The notes beneath the pieces are model-generated. The model did not search any database. It was not told where the DNA came from and worked only from the letters and a program-made list of their open reading frames with translations. Positions 35,444 to 45,117 of a DNA stretch of 64,000 bases are shown piece by piece. Position numbers and translations under genes: made by a program. How positions within the stretch are numbered: the stretch's first letter is position 1; the number at the start of each line of letters is the position of its first letter. Source of the stretch: Nevskiales bacterium (GTDB taxonomy: Bacteria; Pseudomonadota; Gammaproteobacteria; Steroidobacterales; GCA-2729495); the NCBI GenBank assembly GCA_011526045.1, contig WYBE01000068.1, forward strand, positions 62,001 to 126,000, given 5' to 3'.

Positions 35444-35788
35444 ATGACGACAGCCTGTGACCTGACTGCCCGACGCTGCAGGCCCTGCGAGGGCGGCATT
35501 CCTGCGCTGACGGCGGACGAGGCCGGGAATCTGATGCGTGCCCTGGACGCCGGCTGGAAGCTTGCGGCCGACGGCAAATCCATCAGCCGGGTCTTCACGT
35601 TCGCCGATTACCGCCGGACCATCGGCTTCGTGAACGCGGTCGCGTGGATCGCGGATGCGGAAGACCATCACCCCGACCTCGAGGTGCATTACGGCCGTTG
35701 CACCGTCCGGTGGTGGACGCACGCGATCGCGGGCCTGAGCGAGAACGACTTCATCTGCGCCGCGAAGGTCGACCGGTTGTTCGGGTAG
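35444..35788 (+). CDS. phhB: Pterin-4a-carbinolamine dehydratase
   Basis: A 114-residue enzyme that dehydrates 4a-hydroxytetrahydrobiopterin during recycling of the cofactor of phenylalanine hydroxylase. Seen are ISRVFTFADYRRTIGFVNAV and AEDHHPDLEVHYGRCTVRWW, which carry the catalytic His pair (E-D-H-H-P). ATG 35444 is preferred over 35438 because an AGGAG box is 6 nt upstream of it. No phhA lies adjacent. Confidence 0.92.
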   Translation: MTTACDLTARRCRPCEGGIPALTADEAGNLMRALDAGWKLAADGKSISRVFTFADYRRTIGFVNAVAWIADAEDHHPDLEVHYGRCTVRWWTHAIAGLSENDFICAAKVDRLFG

Positions 35789-35819
35789 CGAGCGTCGGGC
35801 CGGTGCGTGCCTGACTTCG

Positions 35820-35841
35820 CGGCCCGGGGGTGCCCGGGCCG
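35820..35841. terminator. GC hairpin between convergent phhB and TonB receptor genes
   Basis: A perfect 9-bp stem (35820-35828 with 35833-35841) and 4-nt loop lie midway between two convergent genes. The location suits a bidirectional terminator, though there is no T-run. Confidence 0.45.
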
Positions 35842-35865
35842 GTTTCGGCCGTAACCCGTGGTCCG

Positions 35866-38313
35866 TCAGAAGTTCGCGCGCACGCTCAGGCCCCAGGTGG
35901 CCGGGTCGCCCAGGAATGCATTGAAGGTCTGCGTCGAGCCGGGGCCCGTGCCCTGGCCCTGCAGCGGCGCGTCGAACACGACCTGCGCGTAGTCACGGTC
36001 GAAGATGTTCCTGCCCCACAGCTCCACGACCCAGTGGTCGTCGTCGGTGCGAAAGCCGATGGCGGCATCGACCACGGCGTACGAGGCCTGCTCTTTCTCG
36101 ACGTCGAGGTCGGAGCCGGTGTTCATGTCCGTGTTGAAACGGAAACCGCCGTTCACGAAGCCGGTCAGCATGGCGGTGATCGGCTGTTCGTAGCTCGCGG
36201 CGGCGGTCACCACCCAGAACGGCGCGTTGGTGAGTCGCCGGCCACGCAGCGCCGCCGGTGTTTTCGCATCGTTGCCGTACGAGGCGTTGGTGTAGGTGGC
36301 GCCGCCGTTCAGCGTCAGCCCGTCGGCGATCGCGGCCGCCCACTCGAGTTCCACGCCCTTGGAAGTCACTTCGGGCAGGTTGCTGACGGTAAAGCCGGTG
36401 CCGGTGAAGCTGTTCAACTGGAAGTCGTCGAACTCCTGATAAAAGGCCGCGACGTTGACCGTGATGATTTCCCGGAGCGTGGTCTTGCTGCCGATCTCGT
36501 AGGCGTCCACGGTTTCCTCGTCGAAATCGAGGTCGGCGGCGGTCGGCACGATCACCGGTCGCGGCGGCGGCACCGCGAGTGCCAGCAGCGGGTTGGCGAA
36601 CCCGGCGCGGTCGAGGTTGAAGCCGCCCGCCTTGTAGCCGCGGCCGTAGGACACGTAAGCCAGCCAGTCTGCCTCGATCTGGTAGGAGAGCGCGATCGTG
36701 CCGGTCCACTCCTCATCGTCGTGCGTGCCGCTGTAACTGCCGTCCACCAGCGAGTTGTAGAGCGGTGTGCACACGAGCTGCGCGGTCGCCGTGAGATATG
36801 GCAGCAGCGCCGGGACGGCACCCAGGCGCGCGTTGGCTGCGTCGCAGGCCGGGTTGTCGGCCACCAGCGTCGCATCGAGATCCTTGCTTTCATCGGTGTA
36901 GCGCAGGCCGAGCGTGAGCTTCAGCGCATCGGTGATGCTCCAGATGTTGTGCGTGAACAGCGCCCAGCTGTCGGCGTCCTGCTCGAACAGGTCGCTCTGC
37001 GCGCCGCGACCGTCCGCGAATACCGTGCCGGGAGCCATTCCCGTGATGGTGGACAGCTGGGTCAGCCCTCCGGACGGGTTCAGGCCGTAGAGCAGCAGGT
37101 TGGCGTAGCCCTCGTAGGCGCCGCCGGTACGCACGGCGTCGCGGAAGGTCAGTTCCTCGTTGATGAAGAACGCGCCGACCAGCCATTCCACCGGGCCGGC
37201 CTGGCCCGCCAGGCGCAGTTCCTGCGAGAAGGTTTCAAACTCGTTTTCGTAGGTGCCCGGCGCCCGGTACAGGATGTCGGCATCGGTGAAGTCGATGTCC
37301 TGCGAGCGCTCCGCGTCCCAGTCGCGGTAGGCGGTAATCGAGGTGACGGTGCCGATGCCGGTTTCCCAGTTCAGCTCCGCCGAGGCGCCCCACTCATCGA
37401 CGTCCTGGTCGTAGCCGCGATTGCGATTGCTGTACATCGCACGGCCGTAGGGGTCGGGCGGATTGACCACGGTACCGCCGAGCAAGGCGATGGCGGCGGC
37501 GGTTGGGCCGACCACGCGGCTGACCGCCGCGCAGCAGGTCTCTTCACGATTCGCGTAGTCGAGGATGAGCCGCAGGTCGAGGCCGTCGGTGAGTTCCCCG
37601 CCGAGCTGGCCACGCACCAGGTAACGGTCGCGATCGTTGTATTGGGCGCCGGAGGCGCGGTCGTCGATGAACCCGTCGCGCTGGCTGGCCGTTGCGTCGA
37701 GGCGGAAACCGAGGCCGCCGAACGCCGGGCCCGTGGCGCCGGCGCCGAGGTGGAGGTAATCGTAGTTGCCGAAACTCGCATCCGCATACGCGCTGAAATC
37801 CGTCAGGTCGGGCGCCTTGGTGATGATGTGGATGAGGCCGGCCGAGGCGTTCTTGCCGAACAGCGTGCCCTGTGGGCCACGCAGTACCTCGATGCGCTCG
37901 AGATCGCCGAGGTCGGTCAGCGCCACGTTGTTCCGGTTGCGATAGACGCCATCGACGAACACCGCCACGGAGGATTCGAGTCCGAGGTTGTCACCGGTGG
38001 TGCCGATGCCGCGAATGCGGGCGGTGGTGCCGGCGGCTTCCGACTGCGAACTCGACAGGACCAGGCTCGGCGCGAGCACGGCCAGGTCGCGGATGTCCCG
38101 TATCCCGGCATTGCTTAATGCGTCGCTGTTGAACGCCGAGATCGCGATCGGCACCTCCTGCAGGGCCTGTTCGCGTTTCTGGGCCACGACCACGATCTCT
38201 GCGATCTCGGCTGCGGCCGGCATTGCACCGCACATGAACGCAGCCAGTGCGGCGCCTGCGGCCATTGCAGGGCTGCCGTTCAACGGACGCGAGGGAGCGG
38301 CGAAGTATCGCAT
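35866..38313 (-). CDS. TonB-dependent outer-membrane receptor
   Basis: An 815-residue receptor. A signal peptide ends around PAAAE. The TonB box/plug start is EIVVVAQKREQALQEVPIAI. Plug domain motifs are RIRGIGTTGDN, VAVFVDGVYRNR, IEVLRGPQGTLFGKNASAG and IHIITKAP (about 40-160). The 22-strand barrel ends in WGLSVRANF with the usual terminal Phe. ATG 38313 has GGAG about 9 nt upstream. This subfamily is common in steroid-, terpenoid- and aromatic-degrading proteobacteria, and the ligand is unknown. It is divergent from the DUF1838 gene. Confidence 0.93.
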   Translation of the reverse strand: MRYFAAPSRPLNGSPAMAAGAALAAFMCGAMPAAAEIAEIVVVAQKREQALQEVPIAISAFNSDALSNAGIRDIRDLAVLAPSLVLSSSQSEAAGTTARIRGIGTTGDNLGLESSVAVFVDGVYRNRNNVALTDLGDLERIEVLRGPQGTLFGKNASAGLIHIITKAPDLTDFSAYADASFGNYDYLHLGAGATGPAFGGLGFRLDATASQRDGFIDDRASGAQYNDRDRYLVRGQLGGELTDGLDLRLILDYANREETCCAAVSRVVGPTAAAIALLGGTVVNPPDPYGRAMYSNRNRGYDQDVDEWGASAELNWETGIGTVTSITAYRDWDAERSQDIDFTDADILYRAPGTYENEFETFSQELRLAGQAGPVEWLVGAFFINEELTFRDAVRTGGAYEGYANLLLYGLNPSGGLTQLSTITGMAPGTVFADGRGAQSDLFEQDADSWALFTHNIWSITDALKLTLGLRYTDESKDLDATLVADNPACDAANARLGAVPALLPYLTATAQLVCTPLYNSLVDGSYSGTHDDEEWTGTIALSYQIEADWLAYVSYGRGYKAGGFNLDRAGFANPLLALAVPPPRPVIVPTAADLDFDEETVDAYEIGSKTTLREIITVNVAAFYQEFDDFQLNSFTGTGFTVSNLPEVTSKGVELEWAAAIADGLTLNGGATYTNASYGNDAKTPAALRGRRLTNAPFWVVTAAASYEQPITAMLTGFVNGGFRFNTDMNTGSDLDVEKEQASYAVVDAAIGFRTDDDHWVVELWGRNIFDRDYAQVVFDAPLQGQGTGPGSTQTFNAFLGDPATWGLSVRANF

Positions 38314-38540
38314 GGCACGATCTCCAGGTCGGTGAGCGGTGGGTCGGGCAGGGGTCGTGAATGCGGGCGCACTTCCCGGTACCGGCCGGGGCGCAGACCG
38401 TGGGGAACGAGTCTGAACGCAGCGTGCTGCACGATGCCGGCAACGATAGCACAGGAAACGACCGGGGCATCCTGACCTGGCTGCTCCACGCATGGCCCGC
38501 GTCTTGTTAAGCTAATCGGCCCCAACACAGGAGCCTCGCC

Positions 38541-39413
38541 ATGTCGCCAAGCTCGATTGCAGCCCGGATCGCCGCGCTTGCCCTGTTTCTCGCCGGCGGT
38601 GCTGTCGCGGCCGAACTGAAGCTCGACTCCCCGCAGGACGGACTGAGCGCTTTGCGCAAGATCCAGTGCTCGCTCAAGGACGGCGAGGTGGTCACCTGGT
38701 ACTGGAACGGATTCGCCTTCAGCCGCGTCCCCGGCGAGCCGGACCGCCGCCTGTTTGCCGTGGAGGGCATGAATATCCGCCAGTGCGGGCCGCTCGGGGA
38801 GGCACGGGACGGCAGCTTCAAGATGAGCACCCGCGAAGTGATGGTGTACAAGGACCCGGCCACAGGCGCGGTGCTGCGCACCTGGCAGAACCCCTGGACC
38901 GACAAGGAGGTCAAGGTCGTCCATGTCAGTAACGATCCGGTCAACCAGCGCATCGGCGCGCTCGACCGCGGCGGACAGCCATTCCGCCTGCCGCTTTCGA
39001 TCAACGGCAATCACTGGTGGCTGACCTCCACGGTGCCGTTGTTCTATCGCAATCCGCTCGCGGGCGACTACCAGGACTACATCGGCGGCAAGTACCACGC
39101 GGTCGAGATGTTCAACTTCTTCGGCGATGTGGACGAACTCGCCAACCCGCGAACGCGCTCGGTGCAGGTGCGCATCGGCTGGGTACGCATGTCGAACTGG
39201 CTGCCCTGGATGGAGATGGGCGATCGCCCGGGTGTGATCTATTTCCACACGGCTGGGCGCAAGCTCGACCGCTACGAGGACATGCCGGCAGCCTTTCGCG
39301 AAGAGATCGCGCGCAACTTCCCGGTCTACACCGCGCCGCCGCCGCTCGATGATGAACGGCCGAACGAAACGAGCTGGTCGTATTTCCGCAAGGTGACGCC
39401 GGTCGCTCCATGA
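38541..39413 (+). CDS. DUF1838 family exported protein
   Basis: A 290-residue protein with a signal peptide ending near AVAAE. The body matches the DUF1838 family: KIQCSLKDGEVVTWYWNG, GMNIRQCGPL, REVMVYKDPATGAVLRTWQN, GWVRMSNWLPWMEMGDRPG. The family has no known reaction but often occurs beside TonB receptors and degradation genes. The stop overlaps the following aldehyde dehydrogenase start (ATGA), so the two form an operon. Confidence 0.82.
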   Translation: MSPSSIAARIAALALFLAGGAVAAELKLDSPQDGLSALRKIQCSLKDGEVVTWYWNGFAFSRVPGEPDRRLFAVEGMNIRQCGPLGEARDGSFKMSTREVMVYKDPATGAVLRTWQNPWTDKEVKVVHVSNDPVNQRIGALDRGGQPFRLPLSINGNHWWLTSTVPLFYRNPLAGDYQDYIGGKYHAVEMFNFFGDVDELANPRTRSVQVRIGWVRMSNWLPWMEMGDRPGVIYFHTAGRKLDRYEDMPAAFREEIARNFPVYTAPPPLDDERPNETSWSYFRKVTPVAP

Positions 39414-40864
39414 GCGCTTCGCAGGCCGCACGCAGCCTGCCGGTGCGCAACCCGCGCACCGGCGAGCACGACTACACCATCAGGCCGCTCGGCGCCGACG
39501 CGCTCGGCGCGCTCGCCGGTCGGCTGCGCGCAGCGCAGGGCCAGTGGGCCGCCGCCGGCGTCGAGCACCGCGTCGCGGTGCTGCGGGCATGGGCCACGTC
39601 GCTGCTCGAGCGGCCCGACGACGTGATCGCGGCCCTCGCCACCGACACCGGCCGCTGCCGGCTGGCGCAAAGCGAGATCGAGCCGCTGCGCGGGCTGGTG
39701 GAGGGCTACGCGGCGCTTGGCCGGCAACTGCTCGCGGTCGGCGCGGAGCGGGCCTCCGTCGTGCCCGGCCTCGGCATCGAAATGCACCAGGTGCCTTATG
39801 CGCTGGTGGGTGTCATCAGTCCGTGGAATTTTCCGTTTCTGCTCTCCGCGCTCGACGCCGTGCCTGCGCTAATTGCCGGCTGCGCCGTGATCGTCAAGCC
39901 GAGCGAGGTCACGCCGCGTTTCATCGCGCCGCTGATGGCCTCGATTGCCCGGCACCCGGAGCTCGCCGGCGTGCTCGCCTTCGTGGAGGGCGACGGCGCG
40001 AGCGGCGCGGCGCTGGTCGAATGCACGGACATGATCTGCTTCACCGGCAGCGTTTCCACCGGGCGCAAGGTCGCCGAGGCCTGTGCCCGGGCGTTCATCC
40101 CCGCCTGCCTCGAGCTCGGCGGCAAGGATCCCGCGATCGTGCTCGATTCCGCGGATCCCGCGCAGGCGGCTCGCACGGTGCTGCGCGCCTCGGTGCAGGC
40201 CACCGGCCAGGCCTGCCAGTCGATCGAGCGCGTCTACGTCGACCGGCGCATCTACCAGCCGTTTCTCGCGGCACTGGTCGAGAACGCCAGGCGGGTGGAA
40301 CTCAATTTCCCCGACATCCACCATGGCCACATCGGGCCGCTCATCTTCGAGCGCCAGGCGGCGATCATCGCGGAGCACCTCGAGGACGCACGGGCAAAAG
40401 GCGCACAGCTGCTGACCGGCGGCGTGATCGAGACGCATGGCGGTGGCTGCTGGCTGCGCCCGACGGTGGTCACGGGCGTCACGCACCGGATGAAGCTCAT
40501 GACCGAGGAGACCTTCGGCCCGGTCATTCCCGTGATGGCGTTCGATACGCCGGACGAAGCGGTCGCGCTCGCCAACGATTCCATCTACGGCCTGTCGGCG
40601 GCGGTGTTCGGTGCCGAGGCGGCGGCGCGCGCCGTGGCGCGACGCCTCGATGTCGGCGCGGTCAGCGTGAACGATGGCGGGCTCACCACCGAGGCCTTCG
40701 ACGCGGAGAAGAACTCGTTCAAGCTCTCGGGCATGGGCGCTTCGCGCATGGGCCCGTCCGGGCTCGCGCGGTTCCTGCGCAAGCGTGCCGTCATCACGCA
40801 GCATGGCAAGGCGCGGGACATTGCGGACCTGGCCGAGAGTGACGCGAAACGCCCGGGCCACTGA
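39410..40864 (+). CDS. NAD(P)-dependent aldehyde dehydrogenase
   Basis: A 484-residue ALDH. GVISPWNFPFLLSALDAVPA forms part of the cofactor fold, KPSEVTP follows, CLELGGKDP carries the general-base Glu near 234 and GQACQS the nucleophile Cys near 268. EETFGPVIPV and NDSIYGLSAAVFG are also canonical. It oxidises an aldehyde to its acid. Co-translation with a DUF1838 protein and nearness to a TonB receptor suggest use in breakdown of an imported compound. Confidence 0.92.
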   Translation: MSASQAARSLPVRNPRTGEHDYTIRPLGADALGALAGRLRAAQGQWAAAGVEHRVAVLRAWATSLLERPDDVIAALATDTGRCRLAQSEIEPLRGLVEGYAALGRQLLAVGAERASVVPGLGIEMHQVPYALVGVISPWNFPFLLSALDAVPALIAGCAVIVKPSEVTPRFIAPLMASIARHPELAGVLAFVEGDGASGAALVECTDMICFTGSVSTGRKVAEACARAFIPACLELGGKDPAIVLDSADPAQAARTVLRASVQATGQACQSIERVYVDRRIYQPFLAALVENARRVELNFPDIHHGHIGPLIFERQAAIIAEHLEDARAKGAQLLTGGVIETHGGGCWLRPTVVTGVTHRMKLMTEETFGPVIPVMAFDTPDEAVALANDSIYGLSAAVFGAEAAARAVARRLDVGAVSVNDGGLTTEAFDAEKNSFKLSGMGASRMGPSGLARFLRKRAVITQHGKARDIADLAESDAKRPGH

Positions 40865-41008
40865 GCCGCCGGCGGCCGCTGCGTGCCCGACGCTGTCACC
40901 GGAGCGGCCCGGGGGCGGTAGCCCGCTGCTCCTGCCGCGACCTGCGTCGCGGTGGAGTGGTCGCGGAAGGCCGTAGAGTGCGCCGATTGCGTTGCTTCCT
41001 GCGTGGGC

Positions 41009-42742
41009 ATGACTGAGTCGATGAAGGCCACCCCGACCTGGCACCTGTTCGTGCCGAAGCTCGTCACCACGCTTCGGCAGGGTTACCGCGTCGCCGACCT
41101 GCGCCATGACCTGGTCGCCGGGCTCACGGTCGCGATCGTCGCGCTGCCGCTCGCAATGGCGCTCGCGATCGCCTCTGGCACGACGCCGGACAAGGGCCTC
41201 GTGACCGCCGTGGTGGCAGGGTTCCTGATTTCGGCACTCGGCGGCAGCCGTTTCCAGATCGGCGGGCCGACCGGTGCCTTCGTCGTGGTGGTGTTCGGGG
41301 TCATTGCCGAGCACGGCTACGACGGACTCGTGCTTGCCACCCTGATGGCCGGCGTCATGCTGGTGTGCGCCGGTCTCGCCCGGCTCGGCACCTGGATCAA
41401 GTACATCCCCGAGCCGGTCGTCACCGGCTTTACCTCCGGCATCGCGGTCATCATCTTCGCGAGCCAGGTGCGCGATCTGCTCGGCCTCGACATGACGGAG
41501 ATCCCCGCCGATTTCTTCGAGAAATGGGGCGCCTACTGGGCGGCGCGCGACTCCGTGAATGGCGCGAGCGTTGGGCTTGCCGCTGCCACGCTGGCGTTGA
41601 TACTCGCGTTGCGGCGTTTCGCGCCGCGCGCGCCGGGCTTCCTGCTGGCGATCGCGGGCGCTGCCGTGCTGGTCGTCATGGCGGACCTGCCGGTGGATAC
41701 CATCGGCTCGCGCTTTGGCGGGCTGTCCGGCTCGATCCCGATGCCGGTGCTGCCGGAGATCAGCCTGGAGCGGCTGCGGGTGCTGTTGCCGAGCGCATTC
41801 ACGATCGCGTTTCTCGCCGGAGTCGAGTCGCTGCTCTCGGCGATGGTCGCCGACGGCATGACCGGCCGGCGTCACCGCTCCAACTGCGAGCTGGTGGCGC
41901 AGGGGATCGCCAACCTCGCCTCGGCGCTGTTTGGTGGCCTGCCCGCCACGGGCGCAATCGCGCGCACGGCGACCAACATCAGGTCCGGGGCGCGCTCGCC
42001 GGTGGCCGGCATGGCGCACGCGCTGTTCCTGCTGTTGTTCCTGCTGGTGCTCGCGCCACTGGCGGAGTACGTGCCGATGGCAGCCCTGGCGGTGGTGCTG
42101 GTGATGGTGGCCTGGAACATGAGCGAGATCGGCCGCTTCCGGCATCTGCTGCTCGGGCCCATCGGCGACCGGCTGGTGCTGATCGTGACGTTCGTGCTGA
42201 CGGTTGCCGTGGATCTCACGGTGGCCATCGAGGTCGGCGTCGTGCTCGCGGCGATCCTGTTCATGCATCGCATGAGCGAGGTCGTGGGGATCGTTGCCGG
42301 CGAGACGGGCGCGACGATCATCGAGGAGGACCAGGACGATTTCGCCCGATTGCCTGCGGACGTGTACTCGCAGCGCGACGACCTGCCGCGCGGGGTCGAG
42401 GTCTGCCAGCTGCGCGGTCCGCTGTTCTTTGCCGTGGCCAGTCGCCTCGCCGAGGTGGTCGACCGCATCGGACGGTCGCCGAAGGTGTTCATCCTGCGCA
42501 TGAGCGCGGTGCCGCTGGTGGACGCGAGCGGCGCGGCGCGCCTGCGCGAGTTCACGCGCACGGCGGCGCGCCACGGCACGCAGGTGATCTTCTCGGGGCT
42601 GCAGCAGCAACCGGAGCAGGTCCTGCGCCAGATGCGGGTGCTGAACGGCGCCGGCCACATCCACCGTGCGCGCGACTTCGATGCCGCGCTGGTTCTGGCG
42701 AGGAAATTGCTGGAGCCGGCGCAGGCACCCGGCCCAGGCTGA
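41009..42742 (+). CDS. SulP-family anion transporter with STAS domain
   Basis: A 577-residue membrane transporter. The first 400 residues hold 10-14 hydrophobic spans with SulP signatures: HDLVAGLTVAIVALPLAMAL, IGGPTGAFVVVV, YIPEPVVTGFTSGIAVIIF, VESLLSAMVADGMTG and GGLPATGAIARTATNI. A cytoplasmic STAS domain covers about 455-560 (EVCQLRGPLFFAVASRL, VPLVDASGAARLREF). Substrate candidates are sulfate, bicarbonate or dicarboxylates. No carbonic anhydrase or sulfate gene is adjacent to decide. Confidence 0.92.
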   Translation: MTESMKATPTWHLFVPKLVTTLRQGYRVADLRHDLVAGLTVAIVALPLAMALAIASGTTPDKGLVTAVVAGFLISALGGSRFQIGGPTGAFVVVVFGVIAEHGYDGLVLATLMAGVMLVCAGLARLGTWIKYIPEPVVTGFTSGIAVIIFASQVRDLLGLDMTEIPADFFEKWGAYWAARDSVNGASVGLAAATLALILALRRFAPRAPGFLLAIAGAAVLVVMADLPVDTIGSRFGGLSGSIPMPVLPEISLERLRVLLPSAFTIAFLAGVESLLSAMVADGMTGRRHRSNCELVAQGIANLASALFGGLPATGAIARTATNIRSGARSPVAGMAHALFLLLFLLVLAPLAEYVPMAALAVVLVMVAWNMSEIGRFRHLLLGPIGDRLVLIVTFVLTVAVDLTVAIEVGVVLAAILFMHRMSEVVGIVAGETGATIIEEDQDDFARLPADVYSQRDDLPRGVEVCQLRGPLFFAVASRLAEVVDRIGRSPKVFILRMSAVPLVDASGAARLREFTRTAARHGTQVIFSGLQQQPEQVLRQMRVLNGAGHIHRARDFDAALVLARKLLEPAQAPGPG

Positions 42743-42833
42743 GCCGCTGCGGCCCGGACAGGTGCGGTCGTTGCCTGCGCCGCCCGCCCGGCGGTATTGT
42801 CAGCGGGTACGTGGCATTTGGAGGTTCCGGTCC

Positions 42834-43733
42834 GTGTGGAAGCCCTTCAAGCGTGCCGCCGCCGCACCGGCGCCGGTGCAGTCCGGCGTCTTCGATTTCC
42901 ATGAACTGCTTGCCGGCGAGCCGCCGACCCTGAACCTGGTCGATGTCGGGGCGATGTCGCTCGGGCCGCACACCGATGCGTTCGATCGCCTGCTCGGGTG
43001 CGGCGCGGTCAGGATCGTCGGGTTCGAGCCGGTCCAGGCGGAGTGCGACAAGCTGAATGCGCTGCACGGGTCGCAGCGCCTGTACCTGCCGTATGCGATC
43101 GGCGACGGGCGCCGGCGGACGTTCCACGAATGCAACCTCCCGATGACATCGTCGCTGTACGAGCCGAACAACGATCTGCTCGACAAGTTCCAGAGCATCG
43201 GCAGGTTCAGCCACGTGATTGCGACATCAGAGATGGAGACCCGCCGCCTCGACGATATTCCCGAGGTCGCGGATGCGGACTACCTCAAGCTGGATGTGCA
43301 GGGTGCCGAGCTCGACGTCATCAACGGCGCTGCGAACGTGCTCCGGCAGGCAGTGCTGGTGCACACGGAGGCCGAGCTCGTGCCCATGTACAGGGACCAG
43401 CCGCTGTTCGGTGACGTTGACTGCGCCCTGCGCCGCAACGGCTTCCTGCTGCACCAGATCCTTGCGATTGCCAGCCGCACCTTCAAGCCACTGGTCAACG
43501 ACAACAACCCGGACGCGCCTGGTAGTCAGGCATTGTGGTGCGAGGCGGTGTACATCCGCGATTTCATGACGCTCGATGACCTGCCGCCGGAAAAGCTCCT
43601 CAAGCTCGCGCTCATGCTGCACGTGATCTACCGCTCGACAGACACCTGCGCGTTCGTATTGCAGGCGTATCAGCGCAAGACCGGCGACCGGCTGTTCGAG
43701 CGCTACCTGCAGCGGCTGACGGGCAAATCGTGA
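42834..43733 (+). CDS. FkbM-family methyltransferase
   Basis: A 299-residue SAM-dependent methyltransferase. LNLVDVGAMSLGPH forms motif I, VRIVGFEPVQAECDKLNAL carries the acidic residue that binds SAM, and LDDIPEVADADYLKLDVQGAELDVINGA is the FkbM-specific core. The start is GTG 42834 with GGAGG 9 nt upstream; upstream frame sequence has no similarity. Such enzymes methylate sugars or other hydroxyls on polysaccharides and natural products. The target is unknown. Confidence 0.85.
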   Translation: MWKPFKRAAAAPAPVQSGVFDFHELLAGEPPTLNLVDVGAMSLGPHTDAFDRLLGCGAVRIVGFEPVQAECDKLNALHGSQRLYLPYAIGDGRRRTFHECNLPMTSSLYEPNNDLLDKFQSIGRFSHVIATSEMETRRLDDIPEVADADYLKLDVQGAELDVINGAANVLRQAVLVHTEAELVPMYRDQPLFGDVDCALRRNGFLLHQILAIASRTFKPLVNDNNPDAPGSQALWCEAVYIRDFMTLDDLPPEKLLKLALMLHVIYRSTDTCAFVLQAYQRKTGDRLFERYLQRLTGKS

Positions 43734-43771
43734 CCACGACCGTGTCCGCGGTCCCGCCCGGGTAGCCCGAC

Positions 43772-44782
43772 TCAGCGCAAGGCCGGGATGACGCGCTCGC
43801 CGATGGTCCGGATGCCGAATGCCGGGTCGTCGTGCACCCGCAAGGCGAGTTCGTCGACGCCCGCGGCCTTGAATTGCGCGAGCTTCTCGATCTGCCGGTC
43901 GAGGCTCGTCATGTCGCCGGTGCAGGAGAGTCCCTCCACGAGGGCGTCCACCACCGGCAGGGGCACGTTCTTCACATCGCCACTGCGATCGATCCAGGCC
44001 GTGCGGAAACTTGCCATGTTGGCGCGCACCCGTTCGACGTCCTCGGGGCTGATGAACGGCTTGATGTGCTCGCGCGAGAGCAGGCCGCGCAGGAACAGCT
44101 CGCGCCGCGCCTCCCGGTAGGCGGCCGCCTTGTCCTCCTTGACATGCCAGGCCCAGAAGTTGCTGAGGACGAAATCCCGGCGCTGCTTGCCGGCGGCGCG
44201 CAGCCCTTCCTCGATGGCGGAGTTGGTCATGGCCATGCGCGCCATCGGCTGGTCGCTGGTCATGGCGCGGCTGGCGACCCGCGCGGCCATGCGCAGCATC
44301 TGCGGCTCTGTGGCGCCGACGTAGATCTGTGGCGGCGGGTCGGTCGCCCAGGTCGGGTGATAACCGAAAGCCTTGAACATCTGGCCCTGGTACATCAGAG
44401 GCCGGGCGGGCGAGGCACGCTGGAGAATCTCCACGCACTCGCGCACCGCGCGCACCATGCGGTCCCACTTGAGCGCGGCAATGCGGATCATGCCGCCGCC
44501 GGCGCCGATCATGATGGCGGTTCGCCCCTGGCTCAGCTCGTTCAGGGCGAAGACGGCGTTCGCGATCTTGACCGGCTGCATTTCGTAGGGGCTGATCGCG
44601 AGCACGCCGAGGATGAGCTTCTTCGAGGCGCGGGCGAGTGGGGCGAGGCAGACGAACGGATCGCGACCCGACGGGTAGTTCGAGGCCCACAGTGAGCGCA
44701 CACCGTAGCGCTCGGCGAGCAGCCCGAGCTCCACCATCTGGTCGGGCGTCAGGTCGGGTTCGAGGATGATGTCGACGTGCAT
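43772..44782 (-). CDS. Luciferase-like (LLM-class) flavin-dependent oxidoreductase
   Basis: A 336-residue TIM-barrel oxidoreductase of the bacterial luciferase/F420 class: MHVDIILEPDLTPDQMVELG, YGVRSLWASNYPSGRDPF, PYEMQPVKIANAVFALNELS, QGRTAIMIGAGGG and QIYVGATEPQML are typical. It uses FMN or F420. The substrate is unknown. The start at 44782 is the first ATG where homology begins. The C-terminal part (ALRVHDDPAFGIRTIGERVI) is the usual family ending. Confidence 0.85.
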   Translation of the reverse strand: MHVDIILEPDLTPDQMVELGLLAERYGVRSLWASNYPSGRDPFVCLAPLARASKKLILGVLAISPYEMQPVKIANAVFALNELSQGRTAIMIGAGGGMIRIAALKWDRMVRAVRECVEILQRASPARPLMYQGQMFKAFGYHPTWATDPPPQIYVGATEPQMLRMAARVASRAMTSDQPMARMAMTNSAIEEGLRAAGKQRRDFVLSNFWAWHVKEDKAAAYREARRELFLRGLLSREHIKPFISPEDVERVRANMASFRTAWIDRSGDVKNVPLPVVDALVEGLSCTGDMTSLDRQIEKLAQFKAAGVDELALRVHDDPAFGIRTIGERVIPALR

Positions 44783-45117
44783 GGCGCAGCAGCCTTTCTT
44801 GACCGGCCAGGTTTGCGGCCGCAAGAACGCAGGATAGCGCAGCGCCCTCGGATTGCTCGTGTGAACCGCCGATTGCGTGACCCTGGCGACCAGGTCGAAG
44901 ACCGGCCGCGTGCTGGAGATGGCCGGGGAGCATGTTGCCCGCCATGCCGTTGAGTTTTCTGGTCTTACTGGTCGTGTACGTCCTGTTGGCGCTCGCCGGC
45001 GGATATCCGGCATGCTGGTTCGCAGCCGGTCTGATAGGGTGGGCGAACGGCAAAGCGTAGTCCCGCGCGGCTCGGGTGGCGCAGTCGACGGGTTTTTCCC
45101 TGCAGGAGAAAGCAATC
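44783..45117. other. 335-bp intergenic region with one possible tiny membrane ORF
   Basis: The region separates divergent genes. A frame at 44932 or 44944 to 45060 would encode about 38-42 residues with one hydrophobic stretch (FLVLLVVYVLLALAGGYPA). Ribosome-site spacing is poor (a GGGGAG lies 12 nt before 44944), so coding is doubtful. No repeat or RNA gene is visible. Confidence 0.3.

Noticed and set aside
35830-38118. A 762-codon plus-strand open frame opposite the TonB receptor
   Set aside because: Shadow of the receptor gene, without recognisable domains.
39869-42664. A 931-codon minus-strand open frame
   Set aside because: It is antisense to the aldehyde dehydrogenase and SulP genes and is rich in His, Arg and Asp as expected for the complement of GC-rich coding sequence.
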